A stretch of 64,000 bases of DNA from Reclinomonas americana ATCC 50394. Its lineage: Eukaryota > Jakobida > Jakobea > Jakobida. Position 1 is the stretch's first letter. Each line of letters starts with the position of its first letter. The stretch spans positions 46,971 through 110,970 of the forward strand of contig PS015400.1 in NCBI GenBank assembly GCA_048213135.1, written 5' to 3'. Below the pieces are notes generated by a model that was given only the letters and a program-made list of their open reading frames with translations, did not search any database and was not told where the DNA came from. Positions 1 to 13,900 of this stretch are shown here, piece by piece. The position numbers and the translations under genes are program-made.

Positions 1-69
1 GCGTAGTTGTAGTGTTGCTTTATCTTGTTCTTGCGGTTTTAACTGTTTCTGTTGGTGTGTTCATGTGCA

Positions 70-3000
70 GCCTGGCGACTGATGCAAATGAGGCAAGTGT
101 CGCTATCTCTGTCGCATTGCCTTTTGTGCCGCACTAAATCGTCGTTGCATAGGTGGATGGCGAAAGTGTTCTGGAATCACCTAGCGACGATCAGTACACT
201 GCCATCTCACCAGCAGAGCTCGTGCACGACTTTGAGACGTATCCCGTGCACAAGGCACCTCTTCTCGTCAGCCCAGAAGAAGAGGAGCGGTGCGTGCTCG
301 TCACTTCCCCGACAACATGTGCGTGTGTTGGTGCTAAAATCGAGCTCTCTGCGTCGCAGCTACGTGTTGGCACGGATGCACACGCGCACATCGCTGGATT
401 ACTTGTTGCAAAACGAGATTCTGCGACGAGTCGATGTGCTGCGTCTTGGGCCGGAAGAGGAGACCACACTGTATGTGATTGCATGCCCCAAGCGAGGCGC
501 TGCCACTGAACTGCGGCGCGTGAACTGGAGCTGCAACGGCTTCCTGACCTTTGACGTGAGGAAGTGTGATCGGTAAGAGAAATGCACGTGTGTGATGGTG
601 GTGGCGGTGCACTCATCAACTCCTGTTGTATCGTCGCAGTTCGGTGCTGGAGGTGTCGACAGCAGATGCCATTCCGCCGCTGAAAGTGGCCCTGCAGGCG
701 CGAGTAACTGCCCTGTCATTCGCGCTGCCGCTCACGCACGTCAACTTTGGAGTCATGTACAACAATGGTACTGGCCTCCTCGTTTGCTCTCTGTGTTTGA
801 AGTGCACTGACGTCTTTGCCAACTCGGCTGCAGAGCATCGCGAGAATCGCTTGGTGCTGTACAACAAGGGCGAGGTGCCGTTGCTGTTTCGTGTGTGGAA
901 ACGGCGCTCCATTGCCAGTGCCGACATTCAGCTCGTCAGTGCCAAGTACGGAGGTGCGTTTCTCGATTTGTTGTACTATCCTCGCTGTCGGTTTTCTCTC
1001 TTGTGCCCACACGCATGTCATCTTCTCAGTTATTCGAGCGTACGGCAGCCGAGATCTCAATTTTGCTTTCAAGCCGTCGCTGGCCGGCTGGTTCCAGGAG
1101 CAAATCTACATCGAAAACATTCTCGACCCCAGCGACACGCAGAGCATTCTTGTCAAGGCGCACGTCAAGAAGTTTGCCACATTCTGGCTCAAGGACTCGG
1201 TACGCACTCTACTCTGTGCGTGTGGTCTCTGCTTACTGTGTATGCGTTTCTGAATACTCGCGACGAACAGGAATTGGACTTTGGCACTGTGATGCTCGAC
1301 GAGGTGTCGCGCGCACAAAATGTCTACATTGTGAACATGACGCGCAACTCTCGCATGTTCGAAGTCCGTGCCGAGCTGGACGAGTGGGCGCAGTTCCCGG
1401 TGGTGCCGGAGTTTATGTGAGTGGACGCATCGTGTCGTACGTGCGTGTGTGTGTGTGTGTGTGTGTCTTCGTACAGACACAGTCGCGCTGACTCGTGGGA
1501 CGTGACGCATGCAGCTTTGACCTGCAGCGAACAGTGACCGACTTTGATGCCAAGAAGATCGAGGAGAGTATCGAGGCGCTGGACCGGAAATTGCGTATCC
1601 ATCGGCGCAAGAAGAAGTTGGAGAAGGCAGCCAAGATCGAAGCCAAGCTGTCGGATCTGAAGCGTGCGCTTGAATTCTCCACTGGTCCAGCCCAGAAAGC
1701 AGCCAAGCGACAGGCCGAGGAGGATGCTGCGCTGGATGGCAGCGACGACGAGGCTGCAGGGAGCAAGTCACGAAAGGTATCATCCGCACATTGGAATTTA
1801 TCCTGTGCCTTCTCCCCACCCCCCTTCTCATTCCTCTTTCTTGTGACCAGTCCGCCTCGCGGTTCAAGACCGTGCCGAATGGTGTGCGATTTGTGGTGCC
1901 ACGCAACGGTTTCCAAGTCGTCAACGTCCAAGTCCGGCTGTGTCAGCGACCATCCACTGGCGGCGAATCGCCTCGGTTCGGCTCGCCGCGCGTGCACACA
2001 CACATTGTTGGCTTGTCTGCGGGGATTGAGGCTGACATGAATATTCTGTGCTAGGTATGCGCACCTCCCCGCTGCAGTTCGCCTCGGCATCTCTGGTCGA
2101 ATGCTCGTTTACGAAACGAAAAACACGGACAACACCAAGGTTTTGCGAGGACGTTGTGGGGCGATGTCTTCCTCCTCTCACTCACGCTGGCGTGATACAG
2201 TCGTTGGCGTACCACGTGCAGTTCTCCAACAAGCACAGCAAGCCGGTGCTGCCGCTCTCGGTTGTCGGAGCCGGGAGAGCGCCGGCCACTCCCGACATTT
2301 CCGCCCCATCACCCGGGTTTGGCGACGACCTACCGATGGTCCGGTTGACGCAAGTTGCGCAACACTGTCTCACGCGCGCACGTCCGCACGAACTCGCGAT
2401 CGTCGTTGCTGACGCCTTTTCTCGCTGCAGTTATTGGACGGAGGTCCACGATTGCCGTCCCAGTCGTCGGCGGAGGCCTCATCGCCGATGCAGGTGCAAG
2501 TCGGCAAAGAGCATCGAGTCGTGTTTCGACTGGAGAACGATTTGCAGGTGCCGGTGCAGTACCACGCCGAGCTGCGTGAGTCGTCGCAGCGTGCCACTGT
2601 AGTCGTGCAGCCGACAGTCGGTTCGTGTCAGTCGGCGCTACTTGTGTGGCCGTCTCGCATCTCACCTCGTGTCGCACAGGCGAGGTGGCTGGTCGCTCTT
2701 CGTCGTTGCTCGAGCTGCTGGTGACGCCGGTATCAATCGGACGCATTCGACTCATTTTTGCTGTGCACTTGATCAGCGGACCGGAGGCGCATGTTCTCGA
2801 GCAGATTGTGAAGCTCAACTGCGTGCCGGATTTCCCGCCGATTCGGTGCGCGTGCAGAAGTTAGCGCATCCTTTTTTCTTTACTGCTCATGCAAGACGTG
2901 CAGCTTGGTGGAGTACGGAGTCAATGATGTTGTCGACCTGGGCATGTGTGCTGTCGATGGCCGCAAGATGCGTGGCTACGCCTCCGTGCACCCGATTCGC

Positions 3001-6000
3001 ATTGAGAATGTTGTGGCAGAAAAGGTTTGCGGGTACACAAGTGTGGGCATCGCGCGATTCTGCCGCCGTTCTCACGCCATCGTGTCGTGCAGCTCTTTGT
3101 GCAAGTCGATTGCAATCTGCATCAACAGATTGACTTGTGGTGGGAGCAGCAGCAGGAGTCGCAGTCGCGGGGGAAACCACGCTCTAGCATCGGCGCCTTG
3201 CTCCCCGGAGCGCAATCGACACTCTTTGTTGGCCTCAAGCCCAACCTACCGCCGCAGGTGTGACCAACACATTTGTTGGTGTGGCTGTTCGTGTGTGTGT
3301 GTTTGTGTGTCTCACGACGGCTGCGCAGTTGCAAGCAAACCAATGTCGTGAGCTGATTGGCGGTCTCTCCTTCCGCGTGTACCAAGAACGCGTCCTCGAC
3401 GATGGACCTGCGCGGCCCGCAGAGGAACGCGAAGATGTCGAGGACAAGGCGCTGATTTACTTGTCGAGTCAGAAGCTGCGAGGTCTGCTGCTGCTGTTGT
3501 GATGGGTGTGATGCGTGAGATTCTGGAAGCGTTCTCATCGTCGTGGTGTGTGCAGTGGTGGTCGGTCGCAGTATTCTGAACGTCGAGCCTCTCGTTCACG
3601 AACTCGGCACGGCACAAATGGGTGCTCGAGTCACTGGTCATTTTTCTGTCCGCAACGGTAGCGATCGTCTGCCCGTCCATTTCAGGTTGATTCCACCACC
3701 CGGTGTTCAGCTCTCACTGACGCACGGAACTCTTGGTTCGCACCTGCGAATGCATGCATGCACGCACGCACGCACCTATTTGACCGATTGCTTACTTGTC
3801 GTTGCGTTTGGATGCAGCTGGACTGCTGGATGCCACGCCGGAGATGCCCGCTGAAGTCGACGTGACGTACCAGCTGTACACGGTGCACTATGGTTTGCAT
3901 CTGAAAACCATTCGACTGGTGAACATGGGTGTGCCGAACTCTGTCGCCGCCGCCGTCGACTCTGAGTCTGCGGGTGTGGTTCACCTGTCTTTTCGCTCCT
4001 CCTACGCTCTACCGCTTCATCTCACTGTTTCCATTCACTGCGTACAGAAGAAGATGCCTTTACAGTCCGCATTCAGCTCCGTTGCTTTGTCGACGAGCAG
4101 AGCCTTGCTGTGCGCGTGTTCTCCAGCACCAGCACCGTGTCTGGAGTACTGGTTGGTGTATTCTATCTCTCTCTCTCTCTCTCGCAGTTTGTTGTACTCA
4201 CGTGTTGCGGCTGTCAACATAGTCGTCGGGCAGCGAACACGGAGCCCGGATCGATCCGCAGATGCACTTCAACAATGTGTATCTGCAATCCTCATGTACG
4301 TGCAAGTTTTTTTTGCAAGTCTCGTACCCTTGTCTGTGTGGGTGAATGACTGACATTGGCACTGGTGCAGCTGCGGGGACATCTGGCAAGTATCAGCTTT
4401 CCTACCGCCTTCCGCCGGCAGCCGAGCAACACTTGCTGGCCAACGCGCTGTGCGCCTGCTATCACATGATGCGCTCGATGACTGGCCACGGCACACCGTC
4501 GATTGACCGTGCGTCGTTATGATCGTCATCATCACCTCACTTGTAGTGGACTCACTGTGCTGCAGCATCGAAACCATTTGTGACCCCGGATGTGCTGGCG
4601 CGCCTGCCCACCTACTGTCGAGTCCTGTTGCTGTGGAACTCGTCGGAAGCAGACATGCTACTGATCCCCAAGTCCAACCTCGACGTCCTTGTCCTCGCCG
4701 TCTCGCCAGACTTGGTTCCAGTTGCGCGCACGGTCGATTGTCGCTCCTCCCTCTTTGACGCGCACACTCTGACAACCAATGACCACAGCGAACCGACATC
4801 ACTGACACTCCGCCATCGGCTGTTGTGGAAGCTGTGACCGTCGAGTTGTCCTCCGTTCCGCTGAATGCTGTATCTGCCGCCGAGTCACCTGCATCGACGC
4901 GCAGAGGTACTTGTCGGTGTGGCACAAACTTGAATAACACGCGCGCGTGTGACTCAAATCAATGGCAGGTGCCGACACCATTTCGACCCCCGGTCGCACG
5001 GCACGCAACCCGTTCCCTCCGCAAACGGTGACGGTTGCCACCAGCAGGTGATTTCTGCATGTTATTATGTGCCAGTGAGACAGATGTGTAACTTTCTGTG
5101 CAGTGCCACGAGTCCCGGTCCGGCATCTGCGCACAGCACCGCTGTTGGGCAGTGGCGAGTGTGTGGATCAGAAATCTACATTCCACCAGCCAGCGGCATT
5201 CCTGTCATTGTGTTGCTGTTGTCCACACTCAAGCGCTCGGCGGTCAACGACAGCTTTGGCCGGCAGTCGACTGGCCCCACTTTGACGGCCTCCAACCCCG
5301 GCACCCCATCGTCTGCGTCTGCAAACGCACTCAACGTGTCGTCGTCGGGCTCGCTCACGGTGCGTATAACTTCGTGGAGCTGGGGTTGCATGATTTCTTA
5401 TCGCATGACGGCACTCTTTCTTGCTGCAGGATGAGAGCGGAGTCGCCTTGTCGCTGCCTGCTGGTGGCGAACATGTGGCACGAATTCATGTGGAAGGCAG
5501 CGTGGTGTTTGAGTCGGCGCTGGACGAGTCGCCGGATGACGGTCTGTGGTTTCTTGGCTCCTCGGCGTCGCCTGCACGCTCATTGCTAAATGCGCTCCAC
5601 AGATGTGTTGCCGGTGGTAAAGCGTGTCAAGGTTCTTGCCGACACATGTGAGTCGGTGGGCGTACTCACAGAGCCACGCGTGTCTCTCGGTGAGCGATGT
5701 GCTTCCCCCTGCGTCTGGAAAAAATGCGTCATGCTGATGCGGAGACGCTGCGCAGGTGAAATCGGTCACAAGCGGGAGTGGGCTGATGTCGATTTCTCGT
5801 TCACTGTCAACAATGTGAGCGACATTGCGTTGCATGTGCGAGTCCGCCAATTGCCGTCCATGGTGACGCTGGCTGGCGCGGTGAGTCGCTCTCTCTGTGC
5901 TCCTTGCTGTCACCACCTCTCACATGTCCACGTGCTACTGCTGCAGCTCGGTGACGACGACGAGTTGGTGATTCCTACTCGGTGCTCGGCAGTTGTTCGC

Positions 6001-9000
6001 GGTGTGCTACACTCCGCGTCGCTGCAAGACACCGGCGTCTCTGGTTCATGGCGCACTGCCGTATCGCTGTACAATGTGTACCGTCCGGACAATGTGCTGG
6101 AAGTGGAGCTTGCGGCATTTGTCACGCAGCGCAAGTGGAGTTTCGAGAGATTGGTGGTGCGTACATCATGTTGCTCCACCCTCGACACAATCTCTCACCA
6201 CTGCTTTCTTCGATGAGCAGCAACAACAGCAGCCGCAGCAAGCGCCGGCTGAACCAGACACGCTGTCGCCAGTCAGTGGCATGGAGGGATCCACCGATTC
6301 ACTCCAGTCGACTGCATCGGCTGCCTCGTCGACGGCACGGCGATCAAGTGCGTGCTCCGTTTGCTCGCTTGGCGCGCGTGTGTGTGTGCGCTCTGTGCAT
6401 GTAGCCTTACATTCTCGTTTTCCTTTCTGTTTTATCGTGTCACAGCTCCGCAGCAGAGTATTCTCTCGCTACGCTTGCCGCCACTCGTGTATCCGTCGCC
6501 GCGGGACACTCCACCCCCCGACGAGTGGTTTGTGTTGCAGAACGTGTCCGGCGAGGCCGTCACTGCGTGGTTCCAGTTTGAACCACGTGAGGGCGTGCAA
6601 GACGCACTGGCCGTGCAGGTCCTGTGGCGCCAGTCAAACGTGCCCATTTCGAAGATTGTGGCCACACCAGGCGAAGCAGTCGAAGTTCGAGTGCGTGTGT
6701 CGCTTACGGCCGATGGTCCACGTCAGCTCGCCTCTCTGCTGCAGAAGCTGTCTGCGGCATCGGGACAGCCGTCGGACGCCTCCGCCGCCGCTTTGCCTCT
6801 CTCCATTCCTGGTACGTGTGGCTGGGAGGGGACGCCATGTGGTTGTTATGTTGCGATACTTACTTTTGCTTCTGCAACACAGAGGGTGGTGTCAATTTGC
6901 TGGTCGGCTATCTGTTGCTTCGTGCTGCCGATCAGCCAGACGAGCGTATTGCCATTCGCACGCGCATCATGCAGGGAACCACACTCGATGTTGTGCCGAA
7001 TCGCTTGCATTTCCAGCTGACCGTCGAGGAGAGCGAATCTGATCGAACGGTGCGTCACACGTGGCGTTCTTGCTTTGTCCTTATCGTTGCTCACCGTTTG
7101 TTTTTGGAAAACATATGCATAGGCTGCCGATGAGACGCTTCACTCGGACGACGCGCTTCCACAAGGACTGTGCGTTAACGACATTGATTCCTTTGTTATT
7201 GTGCCATAATGTCTGACGCAATGCACATGTGGCGATTTATGCAGTCGTGCGCTTGTGCGGCAGACCACGGTGGTGCCGCCGGTGCACACATTCACCATCC
7301 AGAATCACTCACACGCGGCCATGCCGTTCGCGGTGGAGCTGTTGAGCGGCTACCAGGACATGTTGAACATACACGTGGAGCCACATGGTGACTTGCACTC
7401 GTGGCAGTCTGCGAGTGTGTGTTTCCGAGAATGCTGATCCATGCTGATTGTGCTTCAGCTGGTGTTCTGGATGGCCTCGGAATGTGCGAGTGCACCATCA
7501 CGGTGGACCCGCTTACCGATCGACTGCCGGTACTGGAGAAGGAGGTGCAGGTGGCCATCTACCATCCGCAGTTGCCAAGCCAGCGCACCATCCTCCCCGT
7601 GACATTCTTCCGGTCTGTCGTGTCGCACACCAAGGAGACGAATTCATCGTCAAGTTGCGAAAAGGCACCACTTTGTGTGTCGTGGTTTCTGTCTGTTTCT
7701 TACTCACTCCAACACAAAAGGCTCCGGCTCGGAGACTCCGACGTACTATACTCGAACGCCGCCGCGTCCAATCGCTCGTGCATTGGGTACGAGTATGATT
7801 CCGCCGTGACTGCATCGTGCATTATGTGTACTCATCGCGCCACAGTGTCAGCGCAACATGCGCGCAGTGCCGCCATCAAGTTGCTCGGTTGCACCGCCAT
7901 TCCGCAGATCAAGGCGCGCGGACGCGATGTGACAGTTTCGTTGTGACCAACAGCGTGGAGATGCAATCTGTGTTTGTGTGCTTGGGTTGATACCAACAAT
8001 GTTCTTGTCATTGGTGTGTGCAGCGTTTCGAAATCAACTTGGGTCCTCAAACCGTGTCGAGCGAGCTTCTTGAGTGGGATGTGACGCTGGAGAGTCCACC
8101 GGGCGTTCTTATTCCGTACTCCATCTACCCCTCCACCAAATCCGACTGGGTACGTGTTGTTGGCTTGTGAATGCCAGCATTCTGTGTCTGTCACTCACGT
8201 GCCTGTGGCGCTGCGCAGCTTCGGATCAGTCGTACAGAAGGTGTACTGGGTGCCAACGGAAAGCAGCGGCAGACAGTGACGCTCTCGTTCAAGCGCGAGC
8301 AAGTCAACCTCTACTCGGCCTACGTAATTGTGGCCAATCGATCGAACCCAGTCGACATCAAGCCGATTCGCATCAGTATGCAGGTGCGTTGGTTCCCGTC
8401 AACCCGCATGCCGCGCATAGGGTAGAGGAGTGACTTACGTAACGGCAGGTGGTTGCCAACGACAATGTATTGCGTCGCAAGGAGAATGGACAAGTGGTGC
8501 CGTACTTTGACGTCAAGATCGACGGTCGATCGTCGGAGCAGACTTCAGTTCTCGAGGTATGTTTTTTTTGCATCCAGCTCTGCAGATTGCTTGAGAACTG
8601 ACCGATTCGTTTTGGCTCGTAGATTCACGACTACGTTGGTACCAAAGTACAGCACCGGTTCCTGGAGATTTTCAACAACTCCGACATTGCACTCGAGTTC
8701 CAATTCTCCTCCAATGTTCGCGATTCGTCGGTGCAGCTCGGCTTCTCTTTGTCGCAGACATCACTAAAGAGGTCTGTGGCTGCGTTTTGTTTTGTGATGT
8801 GTATCGTGTCACTCGGATTGTCGCTGAATACTTTGCGTGTACCCCCAGTTTCCACTCGCTGGTGGTGAATCCACACACCTCCGTCAAGGTGTTTGTGACT
8901 TTCCGCTCTCTCCGCTCGGCTGCCACCCTTCATGGCTCTGTTAGCACTGTCTCGATGACACCATCCATGTCGACGAGCGCCTTCTCGTCCTCGATGGATC

Positions 9001-10872
9001 TTCAGTCGATGGATGTGCCGCCGACCGCCGTCTCCAGTGGCGGAACTCTCGGCGCGGGCAGTGGAAACGGTGGCGGCGGTGCGCGTGTATCCGACGAGTC
9101 ACTGTCAGCTGCTGACGGGGACGGAAGCGATCGGTCTGCTCCTTGTCTACCATCTGGAAGAGTATGCGTGAGTGAGTGCTCATCATGTTGTCACAGCGCG
9201 TTGTCACGTACTACGGCATACACCACACACGATGGCGAAATCTACGTGAATTGCCGGTAAGAAAATGTGACCTTCAGTTTGGAGCCATTGTGACTGCGTG
9301 TAGGTTGAACAGTCTCGTTACAGTCTCATTCGCGACTACCGCTTTGTGGTCCCGCTGCACGCTGTGTGCTGGTACCCGCAGCTGCGTGTCAGCACCAGCG
9401 AAGTGATGTTTGTACACCAGCCGTCCGGCAGTCGTCAATCCAGCGCGTCTGGTGCACTGCAACCTGGCGAGGATTTGGAGTGCGTTTCGCACTGCAGTCG
9501 TGTGTGTTTGCTCCTCTTCCCCGGCCATGAATTCTCATCGCACGTGCGGCAGGGACGACGATCTCAACTTTGACCCACAGTTCGAGGATCTCATCGTGCA
9601 GAACCTGTTCCCGTCGGATCCACTCAACTTTGTGATTCGCAACGACTCGCGGTACTTTACGATCGATGTGCTGCCGGCCGATGCCGATGGTGAGCAGACG
9701 CGCCACGCCACGCCTCGCCTCGCCTGCATGTGTGTGCTTGTTGGTGACTAATATCGGAGACCACGCAGAAAGCGGCACGTCAACCTGTCTGCAGCAGTCT
9801 CTCTCGCGCGACTTTGGCGATGTGCTGTGCGAGTGCGCACTCCCGGCCAACACTCCACGCCAAGTGCTGCGAATCGCGCCGAATCTCCTCGCTTTGATGC
9901 ACGCTGACGTGCTGTCTGGCAAGGAACGGTGAGCAGTCGGTGAAAATGTCTAGCTGTGTTTTCGTGTAGTCCTAATCGCGCTACAGCTACATTGAGGAGC
10001 ACGTCACCATCTACGGAGCCGATTTGCGAGAAAAGTACTGGGTCACTCTCCGAATCGCCTTTGGCGAAGTGCGACAGTTCTTCTCGAACCCAAGTTCCAA
10101 GAGCGGCCACGTGTTTTCGCAACTCGAAAGCTCCACCGTCAGCTTCCTGCAGCGATTCTACAGTGTGTTCGATTCGGAGCTGCTGGTTCGCGCGTCGGAT
10201 GCGGACGACACCGGTGGCGATCAATCGTCATCCTCTGGTACGACATTGTATTTACTGGAATTCTCTCTGCCTGGTGTTCTGCTGCTCATCTCGCGCGCAC
10301 TGCTTACGCACAGCATCGGGAGTGGCCCCACTGACCGCGACCACGCGACAGACGGCAGTGTTGAACATTGACGAGTCGCCGGCCGGCCGACGACTCTACT
10401 TTGATCTACGCTACCTCACCGACGAACTGGTGTTTTACCTGCTCAAGGGCACTTCCTCGCTCAACTTTATCCACATTGCGCAGCTGGTCTGTCGTGTGTA
10501 GTTCGTGGTGCGGCAGCAGTAGCAGAAGCAACATACTTACCTGTGTGTGTGTGTTTTTGTGGATTGCCACAGTTGTACAGCGTGTTGTACAAGCATCCAC
10601 TGTTCACGCATTATCGGCGACCTGACACGGAGGCGATTCCGCAGTCGATGCGCAAGTGGATCGGACAACTCAGCTACTTTTTGAATTTCGTGCCGTCGGG
10701 CGAGGAATTTGCGTCGCTGCGAGCGATTGAGGAGCGTTGCTATCTGATGTTGCGAGGTGGCTCCGGTGCGGAGGCGGCTGGCAGTGGCAGCAGCAGCAGC
10801 GGCAGTGTGGGCACTGCGGCTGCCAGTATGAGTGCCGCCGGCAGCGGTGGCGACGGTGCCGTGCCTTCATGA
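70..10872 (+). CDS. Giant ASH/MSP-like beta-sandwich repeat protein, 5' end missing
   Basis: Chain of more than 20 short exons in one orientation, entering from before the window and ending at a TGA at 10870-10872. Several segments carry the pattern of ASH/MSP/Hydin-type immunoglobulin-like modules: a 'FG' or 'G' strand followed by a 'V.N.....F' strand. Examples are NRLVLYNKGEVPLLF (about 848-892), FGTVMLDEVSRAQNVYIVN (about 1280-1336), LGTAQMGARVTGHFSVRNGS (about 3603-3662), TFTIQNHSHAAMPFAVEL (about 7287-7340) and QHRFLEIFNNSDIALEFQF (about 8650-8706). A highly charged coiled coil (about 1545-1690, rich in K/E/R, with IHRRKKKLEKAAKIEAKL) sits between modules. No transmembrane segment or enzyme motif was seen. 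The tail is Gly/Ser/Ala-rich. Proteins of this general type work at cilia, centrosomes or the secretory pathway, but I cannot assign an orthologue. It might be more than one gene, although I saw no clear internal end. The family call is inference from pattern. Confidence 0.55.
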
Positions 10873-10907
10873 CGTAGTTGTTATTACTATTATTATTGGA
10901 ATTATGT

Positions 10908-13900
10908 TTATTGGCCACTGCTGCGACGTAGGAATGCATCGTAGATGCGCTGTTGGTATGCCGCAAACGCCTGGTTGCCGGCCAGTTTCTGCGAGAAAAC
11001 ACAGAGTACTTAGAGCGTGTGCGAAAAGCGCGAGAAGCGGTGTGAAGCAGCTGGGTTACGCAACAAACGCATCGCCTGTTCCATGTCTTTCCACAGACTG
11101 CTCTCGCTCCAACGAGGCCGCACGTTGCACCGGGAAGAACGTCTCGTCGCCAGCACGTAGCCGCTCAAGCACAAATCTACAAAAGAAGTGAGTGCATGGG
11201 AAGCCAGGGAAACAGTAAGCACCAAAGATGAGCGGAACTGCTCGGTGCCGTTCAGACTGTGGTACGGCTTCAGTTGGACGGCAACGAGGAAGTTGAGGTA
11301 GTGCTGCACGTTGTGCTCGTGCGTCGTGTGATGTCGGAAGCCTGGCGCCGTGGGTGTGAGTCACTGCGCGCACGCACAAATAATGCCAACAGCGCATGCA
11401 ACACACCGTTCGATTTGCGGTCAAAGAGTGCTCGAGAGAGGCCACAGATGAAACACACGTTGTTTTGGTCTTTCGTGCGCTCCTCACGCTCATTACGCAG
11501 TTGCGAGAACGTGTCGAGAATTTGACTGCAGAGCAGGGTACTCGTGAGTATGCAACGGTACACGGAGTGACTTATGGTACAGTAAACTGCGATCGCAGCT
11601 CACCCGAAGATCATGCTGCGCAGCGAGAGAGAGACGGTTAGTGAGCGTGCGCAGTGTGACACGCACAGAAAGTGCACCCACGCACTTGAGAATGATAATG
11701 ACCATGATGATCCAGAAGACCATGTTGAAAAAGATGCGTCCGCTACACACATCATGTCAGGATGAGCAGGAGGATAACATACGAATCATCGCGTACTGAA
11801 GTTAAGACGCACGGAGAGAGATCCACGGGGAACAGGTCCTCCCATACACCACCAACTCGCAATCCAATGCCGAACAGCGCGACCAAGTAGCACTGAATCA
11901 TGCTCTCACACGTCTGCGCGGAAGCAGCAGCGTTAGTGCGCATTCGTGTCAGCGCGAAACGGGCGAGACGTCGAACCTTTTCACCCGTGTCTTTCATCAC
12001 AAAAGTCGGTTGCATAAATAGGAAAGCGAATGTTGCAAACAGGTAGAGCAGAACCATGGCAAGTGCCGCCTGGAGACAAAAGGCTGGATAAGAAGACTAC
12101 AAGACAGAGGGAAACAAAAAAATCACACGCAGACGTAACAGTCAGCAGCAGTGACCACTTGTTGGTGGTGATCGACTGAAGCACTTGCTGCAGACCGGCT
12201 GACACGAATAGTACCTCCTGTGTGTTACGCGCCGACACGTGAGACATAAACAGGTTAACACACACAGTCAGGTGTTGATGCCGACAAACCAGAAGTAGGA
12301 AGGCGTAGAAAAACTCCGAAACTGCCAGCCCCAAGGACGCAAACACGACAGTGGCCACCTGCAAGATACAAAGCTCATGCAACGTAAGAAACGGGCGAGA
12401 GAGTTCTCGCGGGATTGCAGGCGGACGACGGCGCAACTCTGTACAGAAGGGCGAATTGCGTGACACATCCGAGCAAGACTCGCGAATAGTAGCGGAAGTT
12501 CCGTGGTAATTTGTCGGCGGCATCCTGGCAACCGCGTTGTCAACACAACTGTTACCTACACAGCACACAGTGATTTGAAGTCGCTCACTCACCACAGTGT
12601 CTAATCGCGGACTCCAACGGTTCCAAGCGCCAAGAATGGCCTCGTAGACGAGATAGGTCACCAACGTGGTCGCAGCTAACGCCAACGCTATGGAACCGCC
12701 AATGAATAGCACAGTGCTCAGACCATCAGATCGGTATCGCAGAGTCCTGTGATTGACGCAAACAGAAAACTGAGGCAATGTGTGCGCCAACACAGCAACG
12801 TGTTACTCAACAGCAATGAGTTGTCGTCGGCGTATGTGTCCACTTGACTGCCGAACAGAACAACGGCGTTCACAAAGAACGACACCAGCAGGAGCAGGCG
12901 AATGAGATTCTGCTCACATCAAAAAAGCATTAGTCGAAAGTTCAGGTCGCGCAGCACCTGCATCGTATACGCACCACATAGTTCTTTCGCAAGAATAACA
13001 AGAATTTTCGATTGCGAAGACTGTACAAATGACGCATCTCGCGATACGCCCATGGAACAACGGCGATGAGCGACTCAATCTTGTGTATGGGACTCTGTCG
13101 ATCGGCAGTCGACAAGAAGTAGGAGAATGATCGCTTGGACAGATATTGGCACTCGGGTGGTACTTCGTACCACAGCTGCACGTTGGTGTAGGCGTTGAGA
13201 AGAGCAAGTATCAGACGGCAATCCAACACTCGCACACACCGTCTCAATCTGGTCGTCACGCACAATCTCCACCACACCCACGGCCTCCTTGAAGAGCACC
13301 AGTGATGCAGCTCGTGAGCTGACATCATTTCTCGTCGACTTCAACACATTTTGCCAGCTCTCCGTTGGCGCGGATGAGAGCCACTGCATCAGCATGAAGC
13401 GGAGACGTCCCAGTTGGAGCAGCTACGGAGAAGCACACGCTGTGTTGTTAAAATGCACCCCCATCTCGAGCAGCAGTCGCCGCAATGACGAACCTCGTCT
13501 GAGAATTCACGCAGTATTCGAACTTCCATGGCATTGCGCGGAGCCGCCAGCTTGTCACTATCGTCGGCAACTTCATGCACTCGAACCGCAAGGTCGTACT
13601 GAACATCAAGCAGCAGCCATGAGAATCAACGCAGCGGCGAAGTCACACAGAGAGAGCATGAAAGTATGTAACCATATGGTGGGGATTAAGAATGTCTGCA
13701 ATGCGCTCCACTCGCGCCGCCGACTGCGATGGATTGCCTTCCAGCACGGCAAGCAACATGGTGCAACACTCGACCTGTGCAACAAGCCAGTGATACGTTC
13801 AGGTTGAACACGGCTACAACACGGCGGCGAACGGTCGCATTATAAAGGGAAAAACCTGGCTAAAGACAGTTGTCGGGCACGGCATTTCGCCGAGTGGGAT

